Of a stretch of 6,294 bases of DNA, positions 1 to 5,284 are shown in pieces. Under the pieces are notes generated by a model. That model was not told the DNA's origin, made no database searches, and saw only the letters and a program-made list of their open reading frames with translations. Origin of the DNA: an uncultured Gammaproteobacteria bacterium. GTDB lineage: Bacteria; Pseudomonadota; Gammaproteobacteria; Ga0077536. The number at the start of each line of letters is the position of its first letter. The stretch's first letter is position 1. The position numbers and the translations under genes were made by a program. The stretch is from assembly GCA_903866355.1 (NCBI GenBank), contig CAIPNE010000707.1, positions 1 to 6,294 of the forward strand, written 5' to 3'.

Positions 1-284
1 AGCCCAGCCTCAACCGGCGTCCATTCGCAGAAACACCGTCCCGAATTGGGACTATTTGGCCATTTTCGTGGACAGGCGTCAGATTGAAAAAGCACCCGGT
101 CAGCAGACTCAAGAGACACCGGCGAACCCTCTGAGAGGTGTGAGCACCGCGTTTTTCGCGGGCACTGGGGTGACTGGCCCCCGTTGCGGTAGCCCACTGG
201 AAATAAAGAGCGCGAGGGTCAAGTGCCGGGCGGCGATCGGCACCCTGTCAGTGACCCAAAAATCCTGGCGGGTCTTGGAATCCG
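1..284. other. Non-coding stretch downstream of the sigma-factor gene
   Basis: I see no convincing gene here. Short open frames exist, but none gives a recognisable protein or has a good ribosome binding site. The stretch holds a few small inverted repeats: GTCCC/GGGAC at 38-52 with a 5-base spacer, CCTCT/AGAGG at 128-138, CCGCG-TTTTT-CGCGG at 147-161, and GACCC/GGGTC at 253-257 and 270-274. None is followed by a T-run in the direction needed for a standard intrinsic terminator, so transcription end of the sigma-factor operon is not clearly marked. The first bases could be the tail of a feature lying outside the window. Confidence 0.5.
147..161. repeat. Small perfect hairpin, 5-bp stem with T5 loop
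   Basis: CCGCG-TTTTT-CGCGG is a perfect inverted repeat about 125 bases past the sigma-factor stop codon. Read on the minus strand the loop is AAAAA. It could fold at the 3' end of the sigma-factor transcript, but it has no T-tract after the stem, so it is not a standard Rho-independent terminator. Its role is unknown. Confidence 0.35.
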
Positions 285-830
285 TCAATCCGGTCGGGTA
301 CAGCGCAGCACACTCTCGCGGTCATGATAGAAATCGCAGCTGTACTGCAGAGCCTCCTTGAGGCGGGCCCGGGCGCGATGTATCCGCACCTTGGTCGCGC
401 CCAGCGAAATGCCCAACACCTCGGCCGTCTGTGCACCGTCCATGCCTTCCAGATCGTGCAGGATGAGGGCGGTTCGGTAGTCTGGTGGCAGGCTGTCGAT
501 GACTTCGCGCACGCAGCGGTTCATCTCGTCGATGACTAGGCGCTCATCGAGCGCCGCCGTGCCATCGGTGATGTCGCCCGCCTCATCAATGGCAACAATC
601 TGCTGCTGGCGTGCCGGCTGGCGGAGGTAGTCGGCGACGACATGCCCCGCAATCGCGTAGAGCCAAGTTTTGAGGGACGAGCGTCCCTCAAAACTGTCGA
701 GCTTGCGCGACGCCCGCAACAGAGTTTCCTGCAGCAAATCCGCCGCGGTCGCCGAGTTGCCCACCTGGTGCTCAAGATGCCGCCGCAGGGGGGCTGAGAA
801 CTCGCGGGCGATGGCTTCAAATGCGAGCAT
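285..830 (-). CDS. ECF-type RNA polymerase sigma factor
   Basis: This 181-residue protein (from the ATG at 830) has the two-domain layout of extracytoplasmic-function sigma factors. Region 2 covers about residues 5-71, with the DLLQETLL stretch (31-38), F47-E48-G49 and the K54-T55-W56-L57-Y58-I60-A61 core-binding and -10-melting segment ending in DYLR (67-70). Region 4 covers about 105-160, with LPPDYR (114-119), HDLEGM (125-130) and the helix-turn-helix AEVLGISLGATKVRIHRAR (136-154). Region 3 is absent, as expected for ECF factors. A short tail carries C165, H169 and C177, a possible metal or thiol site. A GTG at 848 would add six residues and overlap the upstream gene by 10 bp. I prefer the ATG because a GAG lies 7 bases ahead of it and it starts 8 bases after the upstream stop. 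It is co-transcribed with the CMD-protein gene and no anti-sigma factor is adjacent, so how its activity is controlled is unclear. Confidence 0.9.
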   Translation of the reverse strand: MLAFEAIAREFSAPLRRHLEHQVGNSATAADLLQETLLRASRKLDSFEGRSSLKTWLYAIAGHVVADYLRQPARQQQIVAIDEAGDITDGTAALDERLVIDEMNRCVREVIDSLPPDYRTALILHDLEGMDGAQTAEVLGISLGATKVRIHRARARLKEALQYSCDFYHDRESVLRCTRPD

Positions 831-838
831 TTCCGAAC

Positions 839-1120
839 TCAGCAGCACGCCGGCTTGCCGGCCGGTGCCGGCGTACAGCCACCGCTCCCAGCCTTTGCGG
901 TTGCCCCATCTCCCAGCAGCGCGGTCGCGACTTGGAGGACTTTGTTCGCTGGGACCTTCTTTATTTTGTCTGCAAGTTCGATGGCCTCGTTGATCTCGTG
1001 GTCGGACAGTCCAGCCTTACGAGCCTCGGCCACGTGGTATTCAACACAGGGAATGCAGTTGCTGGCGAGCGCGGCGCCTAGCGCTACCAACTCGCGATCG
1101 CGGAAAGTGAGAGTGCTCAT
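839..1120 (-). CDS. Carboxymuconolactone decarboxylase (AhpD-like) family protein with Cys-rich tail
   Basis: This 93-residue protein belongs to the CMD/AhpD-like family. The diagnostic motif C22-I-P-C25-V-E-Y-H29 (CxxCxxxH) is intact. In AhpD and relatives this Cys pair is redox-active and the His helps proton transfer. The residues after it (AEARKAGLSDHEINEAIELA, 31-50) are the typical helices of the fold. At 93 residues it is a single short domain, so it probably works as an oligomer. The tail after about residue 78 is Gly/Pro/Ala-rich with C82, C92 and C93, which could bind metal or form disulfides. The start is supported by GGAG seven bases ahead of the ATG. It is the first gene of a two-gene operon with the ECF sigma factor. 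A role as redox sensor or as stress-response target of that sigma factor is inference; a true decarboxylase activity is not implied by the family name. Confidence 0.88.
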   Translation of the reverse strand: MSTLTFRDRELVALGAALASNCIPCVEYHVAEARKAGLSDHEINEAIELADKIKKVPANKVLQVATALLGDGATAKAGSGGCTPAPAGKPACC

Positions 1121-1140
1121 GAGGATGCTCCGGTTATCGT

Positions 1141-1156
1141 CGAACGGAATAGTTCG
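1141..1156. repeat. Inverted repeat in the leader of the CMD/sigma transcript
   Basis: CGAAC (1141-1145) and GTTCG (1152-1156) form a 5-bp perfect stem around a 6-base loop. It lies between the predicted transcription start (near 1158-1160) and the GGAG ribosome binding site (1129-1132), so it would sit at the very 5' end of the mRNA. It may stabilise the transcript or be an operator; a chance occurrence is also possible. Confidence 0.3.
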
Positions 1157-1164
1157 TTACTGGG

Positions 1165-1194
1165 TTAGACGTACGGGCCAACCTAAAAGTTACC
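1165..1194 (-). promoter_or_regulatory. Candidate ECF-sigma promoter of the CMD/sigma operon
   Basis: On the minus strand GGTAACTT (1194-1187) is followed after exactly 16 bases by GTCTAA (1170-1165). This matches the general ECF pattern of an AAC-containing -35 element and a GTC-containing -10 element with a 15-17-base spacer. Transcription would begin near 1158-1160, about 40 bases ahead of the CMD-protein ATG. The simplest reading is self-activation by the sigma factor encoded in the same operon. The motif match is seen in the sequence; which sigma factor uses it is inference. Confidence 0.6.
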
Positions 1195-1195
1195 G

Positions 1196-1256
1196 CCGGC
1201 AAACCTGAACGCCCTGCTCGCAACCTAGAGCCATTCGCACCGGCTAGCCTGAACGC
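1196..1256. repeat. Pair of 17-bp direct repeats, 44-bp period
   Basis: CCGGCAAACCTGAACGC (1196-1212) recurs as CCGGCTAGCCTGAACGC (1240-1256), identical at 15 of 17 positions with a 44-bp start-to-start distance, close to four helical turns. The first copy ends two bases from the -35 element of the CMD/sigma promoter. The pair could be activator or repressor sites on one face of the DNA, or the remains of a repetitive element. Only the repeat itself is seen; function is inference. Confidence 0.45.
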
Positions 1257-1348
1257 TCAAGGTGTCGTCGTGGAAACTACCCGCAGCTACGGTGACACTC
1301 AAGGGATTGGCAGGATCAACCATCGCCAGCAATGCACGGAACCCGCAG

Positions 1349-1363
1349 GCGCGCGCGCGTGCA
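1349..1363. repeat. Alternating GC dinucleotide run
   Basis: Fifteen bases of strictly alternating purine and pyrimidine (GCGCGCGCGCGTGCA) lie in the non-coding gap before trpG. Such runs can adopt Z-DNA under negative supercoiling and are prone to slippage. The end of the run also forms the right arm of a 6-bp inverted repeat with 1333-1338. Confidence 0.4.
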
Positions 1364-1502
1364 GTTGGGTGGCAGTTTGCGCGCCAGCGCCGACTTGCCC
1401 GCCTCGAGATCCAAAGCACATTGTTGCTCGAGCTCGCCCAAGCAAGCGCCTGCCTGTCCTCAATTTTCTGGGTCGAGGGGCGAAGACGGCAGCCCCGAGC
1501 GA

Positions 1503-1517
1503 CACCCTAGCAGGGTG
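1503..1517. repeat. Hairpin CACCCT-AGC-AGGGTG
   Basis: A perfect 6-bp stem with a 3-base loop, followed on the plus strand by CGTTTAAGG. Only three T follow and no plus-strand gene lies upstream, so a terminator role is weakly supported. It could be a remnant of a decayed gene's 3' end. Confidence 0.3.
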
Positions 1518-1706
1518 CGTTTAAGGCCTCAGATCGTGCTTGGCTATTTAGCGGCTATCGCAGATCGCCAACTTGCGCCAACGCCGCAGATGCATTGCCC
1601 GCCCGTTCTGGGGGAAGATGGCGGCCTGCTGCTTTGGGTGTTCATGAGCCGGTTCTTTTTGGGTGACCGCAGCCACCACCTAGAGGAGTGGGCATCCCAG
1701 CGGGTG

Positions 1707-1737
1707 TTGAGAAACCGTTTTTGGTCAGAATTATGCT
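1707..1737 (+). promoter_or_regulatory. Weak candidate sigma-70 promoter for trpGDC
   Basis: TTGAGA (1707-1712; five of six matches to TTGACA) is followed by TATGCT (1732-1737; four of six matches to TATAAT), but the spacer is 19 bases, longer than ideal. Transcription would start about 20 bases ahead of the trpG ATG. No TrpR operator and no attenuator with tandem Trp codons is seen. Offered as the best local candidate only. Confidence 0.22.
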
Positions 1738-1765
1738 CAGATACTTCAAATAGGAAACCGTCGCG

Positions 1766-2365
1766 ATGGTCCTCATGATCGACAACTACGACTCTTTCAC
1801 CTACAACCTCGTGCAGTATTGCGGCGAATTGGGGGAGCGGGTCGAGGTTTGGCGGAACGACGCCATTACCGTGGCAGAAATCCGCGCGCTGCAGCCAGAC
1901 CACATCATTCTCTCGCCAGGACCCTGCACGCCTAACGAAGCGGGCGTGTCGCTGGCAGTGGTGCGTGAATTGGCGGGGGTGGTGCCCATTCTGGGGGTTT
2001 GTCTGGGGCATCAAACGATCGGGCAGGCGTTCGGCGGAAAAATCATCCACGCGCGGGAAGTCATGCACGGCAAGACCTCACTTATCCACCACCGCAACAC
2101 CGATCTTTTTCAAGGCCTCGGCAACCCGTACACCGCAACCCGCTATCACTCGCTGGTGATCGAGCAGGCGAGTTTCCCGGCGTGCCTCGAAATTACCGCC
2201 TGGACAGCGTTGCCCGACGGGGCGCGCGACGAAATAATGGGCGTGCGGCATCGCGAATTGCCGGTGTACGGTGTGCAATTCCATCCCGAGTCCATCCTCA
2301 CCGAACATGGCCACGCCCTGCTCCAAAATTTCTTTGAACTCAGCCAAACGCGCCGCGCGGCCTAA
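1766..2365 (+). CDS. trpG: Anthranilate synthase component II (glutamine amidotransferase)
   Basis: This 199-residue class I glutamine amidotransferase hydrolyses glutamine and passes ammonia to the TrpE subunit, which turns chorismate into anthranilate, the first committed step of tryptophan synthesis. The N-terminus MVLMIDNYDSFTYNLVQY is classic for TrpG/PabA. The oxyanion-loop motif PGPCTPNEAG is at 51-60, the nucleophile C79 in GVCLGHQ (77-83), HGKTS at 101-105, RYHSL at 126-130, and the triad is completed by H173 and E175 in QFHPES. Length is normal. The first ATG is chosen because AGGA lies 10 bases ahead and family members carry the same three residues before MIDNYDSF; an inner ATG at 1775 is possible. 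trpD follows after 12 bases. trpE is not adjacent, as in Pseudomonas-type trpGDC clusters. In some bacteria this subunit also serves PabB in folate synthesis, which cannot be judged here. Confidence 0.96.
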   Translation: MVLMIDNYDSFTYNLVQYCGELGERVEVWRNDAITVAEIRALQPDHIILSPGPCTPNEAGVSLAVVRELAGVVPILGVCLGHQTIGQAFGGKIIHAREVMHGKTSLIHHRNTDLFQGLGNPYTATRYHSLVIEQASFPACLEITAWTALPDGARDEIMGVRHRELPVYGVQFHPESILTEHGHALLQNFFELSQTRRAA

Positions 2366-2377
2366 GAGAACAACCCG

Positions 2378-3409
2378 ATGCCCATCCGCTCTGCTATTAA
2401 CGCCGCTGTCGCCCGGCGCGACATCCCCTTTGACGACATGATGGCGGCGGTGCGCCAGATCATGACCGGCGAAACCTCGCCCGCACAGATCGCAGGGCTA
2501 TTGGTCGCGCTACGCATGAAGGGTGAAACCGTGGATGAAATCACCGCCGCGGCGAGCGTCATGCGGCAACTGTCGGTGAAGGTAACAACCGACTGTCGCC
2601 CGTTGATCGACACCTGCGGCACCGGTGGTGACGCCAGCGGCACGTTCAATATTTCCACCGCGGCGGCGTTTGTTGTGGCAGCCGGTGGTGGCTATGTCGC
2701 CAAGCATGGCAATCGATCCGTCTCTAGCAGCAGCGGTTCTGCCGACGTCCTAGAAGCGGCCGGCGTGCGCTTGGACCTGTCGCCGGCCGCCATTGCGAAT
2801 GCCATCCGCGATACGGGCTTCGGTTTCATGTTTGCCCAAGCCCACCATAACGCCACCCGCCATGCGGCAGGTCCGCGCCGGGAACTCGGCATTCGCACGT
2901 TGTTTAACGTGCTCGGCCCGCTCACCAACCCTGCGTCTGCGCCGCTGCAGCTAATGGGTTTATTTGACCGCACTTGGCTAGCCCCCATTGCGCAGGTGCT
3001 GGCCCGGTTGGGAGTTGAACGAGCGTTGGTGGTGCATGCCGCCGATGGGCTGGATGAATTTAGCGTCGGCGCGCCGACCGCTGTCGCCGAACTCCATCAC
3101 GGCGAGATTCGCCACTACGAGTTTGATCCCACCAGCCTCGGCATCACCGGCGCACCGTTGTCGGCCCTGCGGGTCGCCAATGCGACCGAAAGCTTGGCCG
3201 TGATTAACCGCGTGTTTACCAACGAGGCAGGCCCCGCCCGCGACATCGTGGCGCTCAATGCCGGCGCCGCGCTGTATCTGTGTGGCTACGCGGAGGATCT
3301 GCGAGAAGGCTATGGGTTAGCCGGTGGGCTGATTGCCAGCGGGGCGGCGCGCGAAAGCTTTGCGCGTTACGTTCGTTATTCACAAGCAGCGGAGACCCCC
3401 TCGACATGA
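2378..3409 (+). CDS. trpD: Anthranilate phosphoribosyltransferase
   Basis: This 343-residue enzyme joins anthranilate to PRPP, giving N-(5'-phosphoribosyl)-anthranilate, the second tryptophan-pathway step. It has the small N-terminal helical domain (about 1-70) and the large alpha/beta domain of the family. Visible signatures are the PRPP-binding loop DTCGTGGD (78-85), NISTAAA (91-97), KHGNRSVSS (109-117), the anthranilate-side AGPRREL (164-170), NVLGPLTNP (177-185) and the magnesium-binding DGLDE (223-227). The residue after VSS, usually Lys or Arg, is Ser118 here; otherwise the site looks complete. Length matches the family. An AAGAGAA purine run seven bases ahead of the ATG serves as ribosome binding site. 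It lies 12 bases after trpG, and its TGA overlaps the trpC ATG, so the three genes are one translationally coupled operon. Confidence 0.97.
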   Translation: MPIRSAINAAVARRDIPFDDMMAAVRQIMTGETSPAQIAGLLVALRMKGETVDEITAAASVMRQLSVKVTTDCRPLIDTCGTGGDASGTFNISTAAAFVVAAGGGYVAKHGNRSVSSSSGSADVLEAAGVRLDLSPAAIANAIRDTGFGFMFAQAHHNATRHAAGPRRELGIRTLFNVLGPLTNPASAPLQLMGLFDRTWLAPIAQVLARLGVERALVVHAADGLDEFSVGAPTAVAELHHGEIRHYEFDPTSLGITGAPLSALRVANATESLAVINRVFTNEAGPARDIVALNAGAALYLCGYAEDLREGYGLAGGLIASGAARESFARYVRYSQAAETPST

Positions 3410-4224
3410 GCAACGAAACCTCAGCACTCGCGCCCGGGCATGACCTGCTAGCGGAAATCATGGCCCACAAGCGCACCGAAGTTGCGCTGCGCAAGAGCCA
3501 GCGGCCCGCAGCAGAACTGGCAGATTTCTGCGCCACATTGCCCCCCCCGCGTGGCTTTGAGCGAGCACTGCGCGCCAAGATCGCGCGCGGTTTGCCGGCC
3601 GTCATCGCCGAATGCAAAAAAGCCTCGCCATCAAAAGGCGTCATCCGCGAACACTACGTGCCCGCCGAAATTGCCGCCTCCTACGCCGCTGGTGGTGCGG
3701 CGTGCCTGTCGGTGCTCACCGACGAGCGTTTTTTTCAGGGTGCTGATGAGCATTTGCGCGCCGCACGGGCCGCCTGCAGCCTGCCTATCCTGCGCAAAGA
3801 CTTTATGTGTGACCCCTACCAAATTATGGAGTCGCGCGCGCTAGGCGCAGATTGCGTGCTGTTAATCGTGCGCGCCCTAGAAGACGCCACCTTACAGCTG
3901 CTGGCCGACACCGCGCGCCAGTGGGATCTCGATGTGCTGGTAGAAGTGCATGACCGCGAAGAACTAGAACGCGCATTGCGCCTGCGCTTGCCGCTCGTTG
4001 GGATCAACAATCGCGACCTCAAGCGTTTTGTCACGGATATCGAAACCACCGTCGACCTACTCCGCGACATGCCCGCCGATCGGCTGGCGATTTCCGAATC
4101 TGGCATCCAAACCCGGGCGCAGGTGGCCCGTCTGCGGAGCCGCCAAGTGAATGCATTTTTAGTCGGCGAAGCTTTTATGCGGGAGCCAGATCCCGGCGCC
4201 CAATTACACGCCTTATTTTTCTGA
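3406..4224 (+). CDS. trpC: Indole-3-glycerol-phosphate synthase
   Basis: This 272-residue TIM-barrel enzyme converts carboxyphenylaminodeoxyribulose 5-phosphate to indole-3-glycerol phosphate. The barrel strands carry the expected catalytic residues: E69 and K71 in IAECKKASPSKG (68-78), K131 in LRKDF (129-133), E180 in VLVEVHD, N201 in GINNRDL, and E231/S232 in ISESGI. The phosphate-binding end LVGEAFM is at 252-258. It is monofunctional: no TrpF (PRAI) domain follows. I choose the ATG that overlaps the trpD stop (ATGA), with GGAG 11 bases upstream; the frame stays open upstream to 3280, but that part is shadow sequence inside trpD. Residues 46-48 (PPP) are coded by a run of eight C. The stop codon overlaps the convergent VOC-protein gene by 12 bp. 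Confidence 0.97.
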   Translation: MSNETSALAPGHDLLAEIMAHKRTEVALRKSQRPAAELADFCATLPPPRGFERALRAKIARGLPAVIAECKKASPSKGVIREHYVPAEIAASYAAGGAACLSVLTDERFFQGADEHLRAARAACSLPILRKDFMCDPYQIMESRALGADCVLLIVRALEDATLQLLADTARQWDLDVLVEVHDREELERALRLRLPLVGINNRDLKRFVTDIETTVDLLRDMPADRLAISESGIQTRAQVARLRSRQVNAFLVGEAFMREPDPGAQLHALFF

Positions 4225-4647
4225 GCGCTCAGGGTGCCGCCAGGCGGTGAAGCCCAAGCGGTTGCCGCCCGGATCGGCGATGGAAAAATGCGCCGCTTCG
4301 CGCGGCGTCCCACGCTCGCGAATGCTGGGTGGCGAGGCGTAACGCACCCCAACGTAATTGAGGTGGTCCACCGCCCGGTGCCAGTCTTCCCAGCCGGTCT
4401 CCAACCCAAACTCCATGGGCGTGCCGGCTACCTCGGCGGGTGGTGCACCAGGCCCGCGGTGTACGTAAAGGCGGCAAGTAAAGAAATCGATCACTAAGGA
4501 ATCGGCGGTTTCGGACAAGACCCCGCAACCCAGCGTCCCGACGTAAAACAGACGTGCTGCCGGCAAATCGGGGCAGCTCACCGCCAGCCGTAACACCGGA
4601 CGGCGGGTAAATTCCTCCAGCGGGCCACTACTTCTTTGGTTGACCAT
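4213..4647 (-). CDS. VOC-superfamily (glyoxalase/dioxygenase-like) protein
   Basis: This 144-residue protein has the paired beta-alpha-beta3 pattern of the vicinal oxygen chelate fold. The first module begins VLRLAVSCPDLPAARLFYVG (18-37) with the usual DLxxAxxFY; the second holds WEDWHRAVDHL (86-96), and near the end is FSIADPGGNRLGFTAW (121-136), the common D-P-x-G-N-x-L closing motif. It resembles predicted extradiol-dioxygenase-type VOC proteins with a DWH helix, but usual metal positions are changed: R20 for the first His, E79 where relatives have His, and G132 for the closing Glu. Substrate and activity are therefore unknown. I choose the ATG at 4647, preceded by GGAGG 12 bases upstream, overlapping the aldolase end by 20 bp; an ATG at 4671 would overlap more. 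It is last in an ilvA-aldolase-VOC operon and meets trpC tail-to-tail. Confidence 0.8.
   Translation of the reverse strand: MVNQRSSGPLEEFTRRPVLRLAVSCPDLPAARLFYVGTLGCGVLSETADSLVIDFFTCRLYVHRGPGAPPAEVAGTPMEFGLETGWEDWHRAVDHLNYVGVRYASPPSIRERGTPREAAHFSIADPGGNRLGFTAWRHPERSEK
4221..4232. repeat. Perfect 12-bp palindrome at the trpC/VOC convergent junction
   Basis: CTGAGCGCTCAG is a perfect palindrome that includes the trpC stop codon and lies within the last codons of the convergent minus-strand gene. On the minus strand it is followed by AAAAATAAG, on the plus strand by GGGTGCC, so it lacks a U-tract in either RNA. It may be a protein site or chance; it is not a standard bidirectional terminator. 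Confidence 0.4.
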
Positions 4648-5284
4648 AAGTTTTAAAAGCCTCCAGCGCATCGCTCATTTCGGCCGGTGACAACAACACC
4701 AAGCGCCCGGTTTGTAGCGCCAGCAAATATTGCCGCGCGAGTTCTTCTACTTCTAGCGTCAAACGCATTGCCGCGTCGAGATCAGCGCCCAGCGCAATGA
4801 GTCCGTGATTCGCCAACAAACAAGCGCGACGCTCGTTCAGCGCCGCTACTGCGTAGTCAGACAGCAGTTGGCTGCCAAATCTGGCATAGGGCGCGCAGCG
4901 GATGTTGTCGCCACCAGCAACGGCCACCATGTAGTGAAATGCGGGGATTTCGCTGCGGGTGCACGCCAGCGCGGTGGCGTAAGGCGAATGCACGTGCACG
5001 ATGGCCTGTATGGCGGGGCGGGCGAGGTAGATGTCACGATGAAAGCGCCACTCACTGGAAGGCTGCCACGCCTCGCTGAGCACGTCACCGGCGAGCGTCA
5101 TCTCGACCATCTGGTGTGGCGCCAACCGCGCCGGCACCACGCCGGTGGGCGTAATGATCAGCCCGTGGGGCGTACGCACGCTGGCATTACCGGCAGCCGC
5201 ACGGTTTAGCCCGTCGCTCTCCAACCGCCGCATAGCCTCGTTGAGCGCCGCCCGCTCAACGCAGAAAGAGTTCGTAGGCGACAT
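4628..5284 (-). CDS. Class II aldolase, FucA-like (L-fuculose-1-phosphate aldolase family)
   Basis: This 218-residue protein is a zinc-dependent class II aldolase/adducin-family enzyme, close in length to E. coli FucA (215). The order of motifs follows FucA: AAGNASVR (30-37), ITPTGV (44-49), SSEWRFH (76-82), HVH (97-99), HYMVAVAGGDNI (117-128), CAPYARFG (130-137), ANHGLIA (158-164) and FKTYG (210-214). By alignment to FucA the zinc ligands are H97, H99 and H160, the catalytic acid is E78, and Y118, F136 and Y213 match Y113, F131 and Y209. A retro-aldol cleavage of a ketose phosphate to dihydroxyacetone phosphate and an aldehyde is thus plausible; the real substrate is unknown, and related members act as dehydratases or decarboxylases. 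The start is set by GAGGAA seven bases before the ATG, overlapping the ilvA end by 29 bp. It is followed by the VOC gene. No fucose kinase or isomerase lies in the window. Confidence 0.9.
   Translation of the reverse strand: MSPTNSFCVERAALNEAMRRLESDGLNRAAAGNASVRTPHGLIITPTGVVPARLAPHQMVEMTLAGDVLSEAWQPSSEWRFHRDIYLARPAIQAIVHVHSPYATALACTRSEIPAFHYMVAVAGGDNIRCAPYARFGSQLLSDYAVAALNERRACLLANHGLIALGADLDAAMRLTLEVEELARQYLLALQTGRLVLLSPAEMSDALEAFKTYGQPKK

Larger units (their letters stand above)
1257..1765. other. Long intergenic gap upstream of trpG
   Basis: About 500 bases lie here without a convincing gene. Open frames on both strands are short, have arginine/proline-rich translations typical of GC-rich non-coding DNA, and match no family I recognise. 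Visible structures are TGCACG/CGTGCA (1333-1338 and 1358-1363) around an alternating GC run (1349-1363, prone to Z-DNA), a 6-bp hairpin CACCCT-AGC-AGGGTG (1503-1517), and TGGG-CAT-CCCA (1689-1699). In many proteobacteria trpE or another gene would lie before trpG; none is seen. The stretch may be a decayed gene or mobile element, or a long regulatory leader. I find no transposase, tRNA or rRNA in it. Confidence 0.5.

Noticed and set aside
11..29. Similarity of 11-29 (CAACC-N5-CCATTCGCA) to 1221-1239, possibly flanking repeats of an inserted unit that includes the sigma operon.
   Set aside because: Only 14 of 19 positions match and no longer flanking similarity is seen; matches of this size are expected by chance in a 6-kb window.
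56..361. 101-residue plus-strand open frame at the window start.
   Set aside because: No ribosome binding site, no recognisable motif, and it overlaps the end of the sigma-factor gene in antisense.
1225..1419. 64-residue minus-strand open frame upstream of the CMD/sigma operon, considered as a mobile-element remnant.
   Set aside because: The first half is Arg/Ala-rich noise and I could not tie the rest to any named transposase or IS end; there is no support beyond an open frame.
1503..1517. Hairpin considered as an intrinsic terminator.
   Set aside because: Only a short broken T-run follows on the plus strand, none on the minus strand, and no gene ends just before it.
1740..1765. TrpR operator ahead of trpG.
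   Set aside because: No CTAG-centred palindrome of the trp operator kind is present in the trpG leader.
1644..1778. Small plus-strand open frame with three Trp codons overlapping the trpG start, considered as a trp leader peptide.
   Set aside because: The Trp codons are not tandem, no attenuator hairpin pair follows, the codons include several rare ones (AGA, AGG, TTA), the ribosome binding site is poor, and the frame runs into trpG itself.
1544..2068. 174-residue minus-strand open frame.
   Set aside because: It overlaps trpG in antisense, and its composition (low-complexity, no family signature) fits a shadow of the real gene.
3816..4409. 197-residue minus-strand open frame across the end of trpC.
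   Set aside because: Arg/Ser-rich translation antisense to trpC and overlapping the better supported VOC gene in another frame.
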